Origin: Streptomyces albicerus
Lineage (GTDB): Bacteria > Actinomycetota > Actinomycetes > Streptomycetales > Streptomycetaceae
Assembly: GCF_008905045.1 (NCBI RefSeq)
Contig: NZ_VWMY01000002.1
Span: 204,096-268,095, forward strand
Reading direction: 5' to 3'
DNA length: 64,000 bases
A model generated the notes under the pieces. That model worked only from the letters and a program-made list of their open reading frames with translations, had not been told where the DNA came from and made no database searches. Below, piece by piece: positions 52,893 to 61,197 of the stretch. A program made the position numbers and the translations under genes. Each line of letters starts with the position of its first letter. Within the stretch, counting starts at the first letter, position 1.

Positions 52893-54455
52893 TCAGGAGC
52901 CTTCGGCCGCCAACACCGGTCGGCTCGCGTCGGCCTCGCTCCCCGGCCCGGTGATCGGGGGCACCGGAACGTCGACGGTACGCACCAGCCGCGCGCCCTC
53001 GGGCCCGTACGCCGCCCGCGGTTCGGGGAAGAACCACAGCAGGGACAGGAACAGGACGGCCGAAACGGCCAGCGATATCGGCAGACCGATGTCGACCCCG
53101 CCGGCCAGATCGCCGAGCGGACCCACGAACTGGCCGGGGATGTTCGTGAAGAGGACCCCGATCAGGGCGGAGACCCACCAGGCGGTCATGCCGCGCCAGT
53201 TCCAGCCGTGTGCGAACCAGTAACGGCCGCCCCGTTGGCGCCGGTTGAAGACCTGGAGCGCGTCGGGGTCGTACCAGCCGCGCCGGGTGAGGAAGCCCAG
53301 CATCATCACGACCATCCACGGCGTCGTACACGTGATGATCATCGTGGCGAACGTCGAGATGCTCTGTACGAGGTCGAAGCCGAAGCGTCCGACGAAGATG
53401 AACGCGATGGACAACACGCCCACCAGCACGGTCGCCTGGACCCGGGACAGGCGCGGGAACACCGACGAGAAGTCGAGGCCGGTCCCGTACAGCGAGGTCG
53501 TGCCCGTCGACATGCCGCCGATCAGCGCGAGCAGACACACCGGCAGGAAGAACCAGCTCGGCGAGATGGCCAGCAGCCCGCCCACGAAGTTCGGGGCCTC
53601 GGGAGCGACGTACTCCGGGGCCTTGGTCGCGATGATGCTCGCGGTCGCCAGGCCGAAGACGAACGGCAGCAGGGTCGCGATCTGCGACAGGAACGCGGCA
53701 CCGATCACCCGGCGGCGGGGCGTGCTCGCCGGGATGTAGCGCGACCAGTCGCCGAGGAACGCGCCGAAGGACACCGGGTTCGACAGCACGATCAGCGCGG
53801 AGCCGATGAACGACGGCCAGAACAGGTCCTGCGTCGCCGCGTCCGCCGACGCCGTGAAGACGCCCGCGTACGAGGGGTCGAAGTCTCCGGCGAAGGCCAC
53901 CGCGCCGAGCAGGAACAGCAGGGTCGCGGAGGTCACCGCGACCTTGTTGACGAACAGCATGAAGCGGAACCCGTACACGCACACCGCGAGCACCAGCCCG
54001 GCGAACAGCGCGTACGCGACGACGTACGACAGGTCGCCGCGCTCCAGGCCGAAGAGCCGGTGCGCGCCGCCGACCAGGGCGTCACCCGAGCTCCACACCG
54101 AGATGGAGAAGAACGCGACCGCGGTGAGCAGTGACAGGAACGAGCCGACGACGCGGCCGTGCACCCCCAGGTGGGCGGAGGAGGAGACGGCGTTGTTCGT
54201 GCCGTTGACCGGTCCGAAGACCGCCATCGGGCACAGGATCAGCGCACCCGCGAGCACCCCGAGGAGCGTTGCCGCGAGCCCCTGCCAGAAGGACAGGCCG
54301 AAGAGGATGGGGAAGGCCCCGAGGACGCAGGTGGAGAAGGTGTTGGCCCCGCCGAAGGCGAGCCGGAAGAGATCGAGCGGGCTCGCGGTGCGGTCCGCGT
54401 CGGGGATCCGCTCGACGCCGTACGGCTCGACCTCGGTGAGCGACGGTGGTGGCAT
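52893..54455 (-). CDS. NCS1-family purine/cytosine (nucleobase) permease
   Basis: 520 residues and about 12 hydrophobic helices. Family marks: RTASPLDLFRLAFGGANTF, MAVFGPVNGTNNAVSSSAHLGVHGRVVGSFLS, LSNPVSFGAFLGDWSRYIP and TPWMVVMMLGFLTRRGWYDPDAL. Takes up cytosine, purines, allantoin or thiamine-like bases with cations. ATG 54455 lacks a clear ribosome site; 55 upstream codons are low-complexity and rejected. Confidence 0.92.
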   Translation of the reverse strand: MPPPSLTEVEPYGVERIPDADRTASPLDLFRLAFGGANTFSTCVLGAFPILFGLSFWQGLAATLLGVLAGALILCPMAVFGPVNGTNNAVSSSAHLGVHGRVVGSFLSLLTAVAFFSISVWSSGDALVGGAHRLFGLERGDLSYVVAYALFAGLVLAVCVYGFRFMLFVNKVAVTSATLLFLLGAVAFAGDFDPSYAGVFTASADAATQDLFWPSFIGSALIVLSNPVSFGAFLGDWSRYIPASTPRRRVIGAAFLSQIATLLPFVFGLATASIIATKAPEYVAPEAPNFVGGLLAISPSWFFLPVCLLALIGGMSTGTTSLYGTGLDFSSVFPRLSRVQATVLVGVLSIAFIFVGRFGFDLVQSISTFATMIITCTTPWMVVMMLGFLTRRGWYDPDALQVFNRRQRGGRYWFAHGWNWRGMTAWWVSALIGVLFTNIPGQFVGPLGDLAGGVDIGLPISLAVSAVLFLSLLWFFPEPRAAYGPEGARLVRTVDVPVPPITGPGSEADASRPVLAAEGS

Positions 54456-54740
54456 GGCGGGAGAGTTCTCGGGCGAGGGCGACGAGGACGACGGGGAAGG
54501 CGAGGGGGACAAGGGGGCTCCAGCGAAGGGCCGATACCCGGCGCGGCGGTAGGGCGGGGGAGCGCGCGGTGACGCGGCTGGCCGGACGGCGTGTCGCTGT
54601 CGCAGGGATACGCGGAGCACGGGGATGCCGTCCCTTGGTGCGGTGGTCTGCCGAAGTTAAGGGGCAGGCCGAGAGCCGCACCAGTGGACGGACCATCCAA
54701 CTTTGCGGCCGCAGGTGGACGAATGCTCCATCGGCTGCGG

Positions 54741-55334
54741 TCAGTTGTCTGTGGAAGTGTCGCCGGGTGTGTCCTCGGGAGCGTCTCCCGGGGTGTCCTC
54801 GGGTTCGTGGCCCGGAGCGTCGGGCCCCTGTGCGCGGACCCGCTGGACGTGCTCCAGGGAGTCCCGCAACTCCGCGAGCCAGTCGTCCGCGTGGCGCTCG
54901 ACGAGACGTACGCACCAGGCGAGCGCCTCGCTGCGGCTGCGCGCGACTCCGGCGGCGATCAGGGTGTCGAGGACCTGCCGCTGGGGCTGCCGCAGCCGGG
55001 TCATGACGGGCGCGGCGACATGCGTGAACAGGGCGCGCTCGGTTCCGCACTCCACGCCCCACGAGACCTTCTTGCGGAAGCGGTGCTCGGCCTCGCGGGC
55101 CACGGCGATACGGGCGTCGCGGGTGCGCTCGCGGAACTCCTGGACCCGGGAGTCGACGGCGGCCTCCCGCTCGGCGTCCGAGGCGCCCTCGGCGAGCCGG
55201 GGTTCGGGAATGCGGCCGATGACGGTGATCTCCTCGCGGTCGACCGTGACCTCGCTGAGGCTCTCGAAGAGATCGTCGGGCAAACGGCCGGCGAACCAGC
55301 CGCGCAATTTCTCGTGCTGTTCGGCTGTAATCAT
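54741..55334 (-). CDS. Hypothetical protein with RHH-like segment
   Basis: 197 residues, charged and helical. No assigned family. LDTLIAAGVARSRSEALAWCVRLVERHADDWLAEL resembles the strand-helix-helix of ribbon-helix-helix DNA binders. The tail repeats EDTPGDAPEDTPGDT. The ATG 55334 lies next to the palindrome GTAATGACGATTAC, which suggests self-regulation; both ideas are tentative. Confidence 0.6.
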   Translation of the reverse strand: MITAEQHEKLRGWFAGRLPDDLFESLSEVTVDREEITVIGRIPEPRLAEGASDAEREAAVDSRVQEFRERTRDARIAVAREAEHRFRKKVSWGVECGTERALFTHVAAPVMTRLRQPQRQVLDTLIAAGVARSRSEALAWCVRLVERHADDWLAELRDSLEHVQRVRAQGPDAPGHEPEDTPGDAPEDTPGDTSTDN

Positions 55335-55348
55335 GTAATGACGATTAC
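55335..55348. promoter_or_regulatory. Palindrome at the start of the RHH-like gene
   Basis: GTAAT-GACG-ATTAC touches the start codon; a repressor bound here would block translation initiation or transcription start. Confidence 0.5.
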
Positions 55349-55643
55349 TCGCTTGCGGAGCAGGCGCAAGGGGTCGGTCTTCAGCTGGAAGCGGAATGTT
55401 TCAGGCCTATTGCTGAGCAGTACATATCCGGCCAGCGTGTCCACTCGCGGACGCGGAGTCCGCTCAGTTCCGGGTCGGGCCTGTTCGAATTCCGTAACTT
55501 CACGCCACTGATTCAACACGCAATGTTACTGAAACGCGTGGGGTCGAGGTGAGTTTCCGTCGCGGACTCGGCAGACTCGCGCTCGCCGAACCGGCACTCG
55601 ACCGAGCCGGTACGGCAACCAACCGAGCGGAAGGATGCACACA
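55349..55643. other. Intergenic region before the inhibitor gene
   Basis: 295 bp with no convincing gene. GTTACTGAAAC near 55527 may mark promoter sequence for the plus-strand inhibitor gene. A 62-codon minus-strand frame is discussed under rejected items. Confidence 0.3.
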
Positions 55644-56072
55644 ATGCCGAACACCGCGCGCTGGGCAGCGACCATCACGCTGACGGCCACCGCCGTATGC
55701 GGACCCCTCGCGGGGACCGCACTCGCCGCCCCCTCGCCGCACTCGCTCTACGCCCCCTCGTCCCTGGTGCTCACCATGGGCCACGGCGAGATCGCGGCCG
55801 ACACCACTCCCGAACGCGCGGTCACCCTGACCTGTGCGCCGACCGCCTCGGGGAGCCACCCGGCCGTGGCGTCGGCCTGTGCCGAACTCCGGGCGTCCGG
55901 CGGGGACTTCGACGCCCTGCCCGGCAGATCCGGCGGCATGTGCACCCGCGAATACGATCCCGTCGTCGTCACGGTCGACGGAGTCTGGCAGGGCAAGCGC
56001 GTCTCCTACGAGCGCACCTTCTCCAACGAGTGCGTGAAGAACTCCTACGGGATGGCCGTCTTCACGTTCTGA
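55644..56072 (+). CDS. Streptomyces subtilisin inhibitor (SSI) family protease inhibitor, P1 Arg
   Basis: 142 residues. Sec signal (ALA cut near 28). Mature SSI fold with two disulphide pairs (Cys64/79 and Cys100/130 by family order) and the conserved [16 protein letters not shown] end and [16 protein letters not shown]. The reactive loop reads MCTR-EYDP: P1 is Arg102 and P1' is Glu103, while SSI has Met-Val after Pro. A trypsin-type target is therefore expected. ATG 55644 is 8 bases behind GCGGAAGGA; another ATG three codons upstream overlaps it. Confidence 0.93.
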   Translation: MPNTARWAATITLTATAVCGPLAGTALAAPSPHSLYAPSSLVLTMGHGEIAADTTPERAVTLTCAPTASGSHPAVASACAELRASGGDFDALPGRSGGMCTREYDPVVVTVDGVWQGKRVSYERTFSNECVKNSYGMAVFTF

Positions 56073-56182
56073 GAGACCGGGGTCGCGCGGTCCCCCGTGT
56101 GCGTCGACGGAGGCTCGCGGATGCGGATGGGGAGTGCGAGTCCCGTCGCGGAGTGCCACGCGATCTCGCAACAGGGGCCGGT

Positions 56183-56223
56183 GGAGACGGAGTGGGGCCG
56201 TCTCCGCCGGCCCCGGCGTTTTT
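56183..56223 (+). terminator. Terminator after the SSI gene
   Basis: Two hairpins: GGAGACGG/CCGTCTCC (56183-56190, 56198-56205), then CGCCGG-CC-CCGGCG (56205-56218) followed by TTTTT (56219-56223). The second is a textbook intrinsic terminator, rare in high-GC genomes. It lies between two convergent genes. Confidence 0.88.
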
Positions 56224-56279
56224 CTGCCGGCTCCGGCCGTGTCTCCGCTTACCTCGGCGTATCTCTGCTTACCCCGGCA

Positions 56280-56471
56280 TCACTCGGACACGGTGACGCT
56301 CCAGAACCCCACCTCGCGGTAGTCGGAGTCGTAGACGGCCGCCCCGTCACCGGGCTTCAGCTCGTAGTGCTGGAGGTTCCCGCCCCAGTAGCGCAGGATC
56401 CGCCCCAGCTCCCGGACGGCGTTCCCGTCCCAGGCGGTGTCGCCCATGTCGACTTCGAGAAGGAACTTCAT
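56280..56471 (-). CDS. Small actinobacterial protein of unknown function
   Basis: 63 residues: MKFLLEVDMGDTAWDGNAVRELGRILRYWGGNLQHYELKPGDGAAVYDSDYREVGFWSVTVSE. Looks like a conserved small acidic Streptomyces protein. Strong site GGAAGAGGAGA before ATG 56471. Divergent from the MerR gene. Confidence 0.75.
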   Translation of the reverse strand: MKFLLEVDMGDTAWDGNAVRELGRILRYWGGNLQHYELKPGDGAAVYDSDYREVGFWSVTVSE

Positions 56472-56522
56472 GTCGGCGCTCTCCTCTTCCGTTCTTCCGT
56501 GGCGATGTGCCGCTCGCCGCTC

Positions 56523-56542
56523 CTTCAATCGTTTCATTGAAG
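56523..56542. promoter_or_regulatory. Inverted repeat between the small protein and MerR
   Basis: CTTCAAT-CGTTTC-ATTGAAG is a perfect 7-bp inverted repeat 52 bp from the small-protein start. A possible MerR operator, though the usual MerR spacer site is not seen. Confidence 0.5.
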
Positions 56543-56639
56543 TGCTTCTTGAGACTTGACCCGACTGCATGCTGGCCCGGACTCGCGACATACTCTGAAA
56601 CCCTCAAATCACGGTCGGAGAGCAGGGCGAGGAGTCAGG

Positions 56640-57350
56640 GTGAGCGACCGACTGCGGGCCGTCGACCTCGCGCGCACGGCCGGTATTTCGACGCAGCAGG
56701 TCCGCAACTACGTGGAGACGGGGATCCTGCCGCCCGTCGGACGCACGGACAGCGGCTACCGGGTGTTCACGGCCGCACACGCCGAAGCGCTCACCGCCGC
56801 CCGCGCGCTGGCCGAGGGGCACGGCTGGCCGACGACCGGCGCGATCATGCGTGCCGTCCACGGCGACGACCTGGAGGCCGCGCTCGCCGTGCTCGACGCG
56901 AGCCACGCCGAACTCCACCAGGACCGGACCGAACTCGCCGAGGTCATCAGGGCCCTGGACACGCTGGTCACGCACGACACCGAGCCGACGGACCGCGGCG
57001 GTCTGCGCATCGGCGAAGTGGCCGACGCCATCGGCGTACAGACCCCCGTACTGCGCCTGTGGGAGGCCCGTGGCCTGCTGCGGCCCACGCGGGAGAGGGG
57101 CACCCGATACCGCCGTTACTCTGCGTCCGAGGCGCGACTGGCGCAGGTCGTCGCGCTGCTGCGACGCGGCAACCACCCGTTCTCCACGATCGGTTCGGTC
57201 CTGGCCGAGCTGCGCACCACCGGCAACCCCGAGCGCGTGCGGGCCGAACTGGCCGGGCGGGAGCGTGAGTTGCACCGCCGGAGCCTGAGCAGGCTGCGGG
57301 GGTCGGCCGCTCTGCACGCGTACCTCCAGCGGCGTACGAAAACGTTTTAA
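56640..57350 (+). CDS. MerR-family regulator with two HTH domains
   Basis: 236 residues. Domain 1 (about 5-55): LRAVDLARTAGISTQQVRNYVETGILPPVGRTDSGYRVF. Domain 2 (about 125-180): LRIGEVADAIGVQTPVLRLWEARGLLRPTRERGTRYRRYSASEARLAQVV. Two MerR winged helices in one chain, with short coiled regions. GTG 56640 with GAGGAG upstream. Its stop TAA is inside an AAAACGTTTT palindrome. Confidence 0.88.
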   Translation: MSDRLRAVDLARTAGISTQQVRNYVETGILPPVGRTDSGYRVFTAAHAEALTAARALAEGHGWPTTGAIMRAVHGDDLEAALAVLDASHAELHQDRTELAEVIRALDTLVTHDTEPTDRGGLRIGEVADAIGVQTPVLRLWEARGLLRPTRERGTRYRRYSASEARLAQVVALLRRGNHPFSTIGSVLAELRTTGNPERVRAELAGRERELHRRSLSRLRGSAALHAYLQRRTKTF

Positions 57351-57437
57351 GCGATCTCCGCAGGTCGGCGGGCGTCCCACACCACGGCCAACTACCGGTG
57401 TGTGTCAGAAGTGTTGACCCCGCATTGGAAACGTTTT
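57339..57437. promoter_or_regulatory. Two LacI-type operators before the ABC operon
   Basis: AAAACGTTTT (57339-57348) and GAAACGTTTT (57428-57437) have centres 89 bp apart, about eight helical turns. The first overlaps the merR stop; the second is 39 bp before the permease start. The central CpG in an A/T context is typical of LacI/GalR operators, and a LacI gene is at the operon's end. Good match to DNA-looping control. Confidence 0.75.
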
Positions 57438-57476
57438 AATTTCCCCTCACCCAACAGCCGGAGACGAGGAGGTTCC

Positions 57477-58457
57477 GTGGCCGCGGTGGTGCGGGAGCGC
57501 ACAGGTACAGAAGCGGTGACCCCTTCCCGTCACCATCCGAACGGTGCGCGTACGAAGCGAAAAGGTTTCCAGAGCCGCAGAAGCCGGACGCTGTTCCTGT
57601 TGATGCTGCCCGGGCTCGGCTACTTCCTGGTGTTCCACTACGGCGCGCTGGCCGGCAACGTCATCGCGTTCAAGGACTACGTGCCCTTCGACGGCATCTG
57701 GGGCAGTCCGTGGGTCGGCCTGGGCAACTTCCAACGGATGTTCCAGGACGCCGAGTTCTGGGACGCGGTCCTCAACACCCTCTGGATCGCGGTCCTCCAG
57801 ATCGTCTTCTACTTCCCCGTGCCGCTCGCCCTCGCCCTGCTCCTGCACACCTTGACCTGGAGCACCGTCCGCCGCTTCGTGCAGTCGGTGGCGTATCTGC
57901 CGCACTTCATCTCATGGGTGATCGTCGTCGCCCTGTTCCAGCAGGTCCTCGGCGACACCGGCATGCTGAACGGCTATCTCGGCGACGCGGGCCTGAGCAC
58001 CGTCGACATCATCGGCAACCCCGACGCCTTCAAACCGCTCACCGTCGCCCAGGTGATCTGGAAGGACGCAGGCTGGGGCACGATCATCTTCCTCGCCGCG
58101 CTCTCCCAGGTCGACGAGCAGCAGTACGAGGCCGCCGCCATCGACGGCGCCGGACCCTGGCGGCGCTTCTGGCACGTCACGCTGCCCGCCATCCGGCCGG
58201 TGATCGTGCTGTTGCTCATCATGCGGCTCGGCGACATCCTCTCCGTCGGCTTCGAGCAGATGCTCCTCCAGCGCGACGCGGTGGGCCCGGAGGCCGCGGA
58301 GATCATCGACACCTTCGTCTACTACCAGGGCATCGTCGGCGGCGACTACGGATTCGCCGCCGCCGCGGGCCTGTTCAAGGGCGTCATCGGCGCCCTGCTC
58401 GTCTACGCGGCCAACAAGGTCGCCCACCGCCTCGGCGAACAGGGGGTCTACAAGTGA
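57477..58457 (+). CDS. Sugar ABC transporter permease (YteP/LplB type)
   Basis: 326 residues and six hydrophobic helices, with EAA loop QYEAAAIDGAGPWRRFWHVTLPAIRP (about 220-245). Works with the next permease. GTG 57477 behind GAGGAGG. No ATPase gene is in the window; a shared MsiK-type ATPase elsewhere is the usual Streptomyces solution. Confidence 0.92.
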   Translation: MAAVVRERTGTEAVTPSRHHPNGARTKRKGFQSRRSRTLFLLMLPGLGYFLVFHYGALAGNVIAFKDYVPFDGIWGSPWVGLGNFQRMFQDAEFWDAVLNTLWIAVLQIVFYFPVPLALALLLHTLTWSTVRRFVQSVAYLPHFISWVIVVALFQQVLGDTGMLNGYLGDAGLSTVDIIGNPDAFKPLTVAQVIWKDAGWGTIIFLAALSQVDEQQYEAAAIDGAGPWRRFWHVTLPAIRPVIVLLLIMRLGDILSVGFEQMLLQRDAVGPEAAEIIDTFVYYQGIVGGDYGFAAAAGLFKGVIGALLVYAANKVAHRLGEQGVYK

Positions 58458-59341
58458 GCGCTTCCGCCCGGCCCGCCTGGATGGAGAAGCCCAGGCCGAC
58501 GACCCAGGCTGCGAAGGCCGTCGCACTCGTGGTCGTGGTGCTCCTGGTCTGTGTGCCGTTCCTCGTGATCCTCTCGACCTCGCTCGCCTCGCCCAAGGAG
58601 GTGGTCGACAACGGAGGCTGGGTGCTGTGGCCGACGGAGCCGACCACTCAGGCGTACCGAGACATCTTCGAGGGCGGAATCGTCACCCACGCCCTCGGCG
58701 TCAGCGCCGGCGTGACCGTGGTCGGCACCCTGTTCAGCCTCTTCTGCACGGTCACGCTCGCCTATGCCCTGTCACGCCCCGGCGTCTTCGGCGGCCGGCC
58801 CGTACTGCTCCTCGTGCTGTTCACGTTCCTCTTCCCGCCCGGCATCATCCCCAGCTTCCTGCTGGTCAAGGAGCTGGGCCTGCTTGACTCGTACGGGTCG
58901 CTGATCTTCCCCGTGCTGATCAACGTGTTCAACCTGGTGGTCATGCGCGGGTTCTTCCAGTCGATTCCCGAGGAGTTGTACGAGGCCGCGCGGCTGGACG
59001 GCGCGGGGGACTGGCGGGTCCTGTGGTCCGTCGTGCTGCCGTTGTCCAAGGCGGCGCTGGCTGTCGTCGGCCTCTTCTACGCGGTGGCGTACTGGAACTC
59101 CTGGTTCTACGCCTCGCTCTATCTGGAGAGCGACCACTGGCCGCTCCAACAGGTACTGCGCACCTATGTGGTGGCCGGCTCGGGGCTCACTGACGCCGCC
59201 ACGAGCGAGGGCACGGTCAATGCTCCGCAGACCGTGCAGATGGCGGTGCTGGTGATCGCCACGGTGCCGATTCTTTTGATCTATCCGTTCCTGCAGAAGT
59301 ACTTCACGAAGGGTGTGCTCACCGGGGCGATCAAGAGCTAG
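58454..59341 (+). CDS. Sugar ABC transporter permease (YcjP/LplC type)
   Basis: 295 residues, six helices. EAA loop LYEAARLDGAGDWRVLWSVVLPLSKAALAV. GTG overlaps the first permease TGA (GTGA), so the two are coupled. Start sequence VSASARPAWMEKPRPTTQ is short and polar. Confidence 0.93.
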   Translation: MSASARPAWMEKPRPTTQAAKAVALVVVVLLVCVPFLVILSTSLASPKEVVDNGGWVLWPTEPTTQAYRDIFEGGIVTHALGVSAGVTVVGTLFSLFCTVTLAYALSRPGVFGGRPVLLLVLFTFLFPPGIIPSFLLVKELGLLDSYGSLIFPVLINVFNLVVMRGFFQSIPEELYEAARLDGAGDWRVLWSVVLPLSKAALAVVGLFYAVAYWNSWFYASLYLESDHWPLQQVLRTYVVAGSGLTDAATSEGTVNAPQTVQMAVLVIATVPILLIYPFLQKYFTKGVLTGAIKS

Positions 59342-59364
59342 CGCTCCGCTGATGAGGCACGTCG

Positions 59365-59472
59365 CCTGCGGGCCGGCTGTGACTGGTCGCGCCCACGCGG
59401 CGGAGCCGCATATCGATACAGCCCCGCGCCCCTTACGGGGCGAGCCAGTCGTCCAGAGCCAGTCGTCCAGAG
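59365..59472. repeat. Dispersed GC-rich element plus 14-bp direct duplication
   Basis: Second copy of CGCCCCTTACGGGGCG (59427-59442), with flanks like the common Streptomyces element; then CCAGTCGTCCAGAG twice in tandem (59445-59458, 59459-59472). Sits between permease 2 and the binding-protein gene. Confidence 0.65.
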
Positions 59473-59486
59473 CTGGGAGAACACGT

Positions 59487-61145
59487 ATGTCCAGTACACC
59501 GCTGTCCCGTCGTGCCCTGATGCGTACCGCTGCCGTGGGCACTCTCGCGCTTGCCGCGCCGGCCGCCCTGACCGCCTGTTCCACGGAGTCGGGTGGTGAC
59601 GGGGTGTCCAACGCGGGCAAGAAGCTGGCACCCTGGCCCGGCTACAAGGCCTTCGCGGGGCCGAAGCCGGATCTCGCGCCCACCGCGGAGGGAGTCCAGC
59701 CCGGGTACACCTCGTACCCGTCCGACCTGGCGCAGTCGGTCTCCCGCACCCCCGGTGACGGCTCCACGGTCAAGGTGATGTCGGTGTCCTTCGGTACGCC
59801 GCCGAAGCCGGCCGCATCGAACCGGTTCTGGCAGGCCGTGGAGAAGGCCCTCGGTGTGAAGATCGAGTACACGGTCATCTCGCAGTCCGACTACCAGAAG
59901 AAGATGGCCACCGTGATGGCGGGCGACCCGGGTGAACTCCCGGACATCATCAACATCTTCTCCGGGTTCGCGCTTCCGCGCGAGGCCCAGTTCGTGCAGC
60001 GCCGCGCCGAGGACCTGACGCCGTTCCTCTCGGGAGACGCGGTAGAGGACTACCCGAACCTCGCGAACATCCCGACCCACGCCTGGCGCGACATGGGCCG
60101 CATCGGCGGGCGCATCTACGGCATCCCTCTGGAGCGTCCGCTGCCCGGCTCCACGCTCTGGCTCAACGAGGAGTACTTCGAGGCCGCCGGGATGAAGGAG
60201 GGCTGGACCGACCAGGACTTCGCGGCGGTGGCCAAGAAGGGGACGAGTGGGAAGAAGTACGCCCTGGGGGCGGCGGTCGGGTCCACGTTCGGTGACGGCT
60301 TCCACTCCGCGGCCCACGGCGTCCACGCACGCGGCTGGTCGGTGAAGGAGGACGGCACGTTCCTGCCGTCCGCGGCCGACGAGCGCTACAAGCAGATGCT
60401 CGACTTCCAGTCCCGGCTGCGCAAGGCGGGCTCCTACCACCCCGACGCCACCTCCATCTCGCAGCTCGACATGATCGCCCTCTACTACAACGGGACGGTC
60501 GGCTCCGTGCAGGACGGATTCGGCGGCTACCTTCCCAAGTTCCTCGAGCCGAGCCGGAAGTACACCCCGGCAGCCGCTCTCCCGTACAGCGTGGGCGGTA
60601 CCCCCGGCGGCATCGTCGGGGCGCGCCGCTCGTTCGGCTACACGATTCTCAAGAAGGCGAAGAAGGAGCGTGTTCAGCTGCTGCTGCGCGTACTCGACTA
60701 CCTCGCTGCGCCGTTCGGCAGCAAGGAATGGGAACTCGTCCACTACGGAGTGGAAGGCACCCACTTCACACGGGCCAAGGACGGCTCGCCCGAGCCCAAC
60801 GACCTCGGCCAGGTCGAGAACAACACCAACCTGCCGCTGAAGTATCTCGCCGAAGGCCCCCAGGCGCTGTTCGTGCCCGGCATGCCCGACGCGGTGAAGG
60901 CCCTGCACGCCTGGCAGACGAAGACCGTCCCGCACGCCATCCGCAATGCCTCGTACGGGCTCCAGTCCCGGACGTACACCTCTCAGGGCACCACCCTCGA
61001 CACGCTCCTCAAGGACACCGCTACCGGGATCATCGCCGGACGCACGCCGCTCTCCGAGTGGGACGCGACGGTCAAGACGTGGCGTCAGCGAGGTGGCGAC
61101 AGAATGGCCGAGGAGTTCGCCGAGGACTACGCCGCGAACAACTGA
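59487..61145 (+). CDS. Extracellular solute-binding lipoprotein of the sugar ABC system
   Basis: 552 residues. Twin-arginine plus lipobox signal (SRRALMRTAAVG...LTAC). Large LplA/YtcQ-type binding protein: VEYTVISQSDYQKKMATVMAGDPGELPDIINIFS-like block, IYGIPLERPLPGSTLWLNEEYFEAAGMKEGW, and RSFGYTILKKAKKERVQLLLRVLDYLAAPFGSKEWELVHYG. The long type is usual for oligosaccharide uptake. ATG 59487 behind GGGAGA. Third gene of the operon. Confidence 0.92.
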   Translation: MSSTPLSRRALMRTAAVGTLALAAPAALTACSTESGGDGVSNAGKKLAPWPGYKAFAGPKPDLAPTAEGVQPGYTSYPSDLAQSVSRTPGDGSTVKVMSVSFGTPPKPAASNRFWQAVEKALGVKIEYTVISQSDYQKKMATVMAGDPGELPDIINIFSGFALPREAQFVQRRAEDLTPFLSGDAVEDYPNLANIPTHAWRDMGRIGGRIYGIPLERPLPGSTLWLNEEYFEAAGMKEGWTDQDFAAVAKKGTSGKKYALGAAVGSTFGDGFHSAAHGVHARGWSVKEDGTFLPSAADERYKQMLDFQSRLRKAGSYHPDATSISQLDMIALYYNGTVGSVQDGFGGYLPKFLEPSRKYTPAAALPYSVGGTPGGIVGARRSFGYTILKKAKKERVQLLLRVLDYLAAPFGSKEWELVHYGVEGTHFTRAKDGSPEPNDLGQVENNTNLPLKYLAEGPQALFVPGMPDAVKALHAWQTKTVPHAIRNASYGLQSRTYTSQGTTLDTLLKDTATGIIAGRTPLSEWDATVKTWRQRGGDRMAEEFAEDYAANN

Positions 61146-61197
61146 TGTGGCAGGTCGGGCGGTTGTGAGGGGAGACGCGGGGGAGATGGGCAACGAC

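Noticed and set aside
55331-55519. A 62-codon minus-strand frame ending ATGA-overlapped with the RHH-like gene
   Set aside because: No ribosome site, no recognisable domain, and the region must hold the promoter of the gene; kept only as a note because of the overlap.
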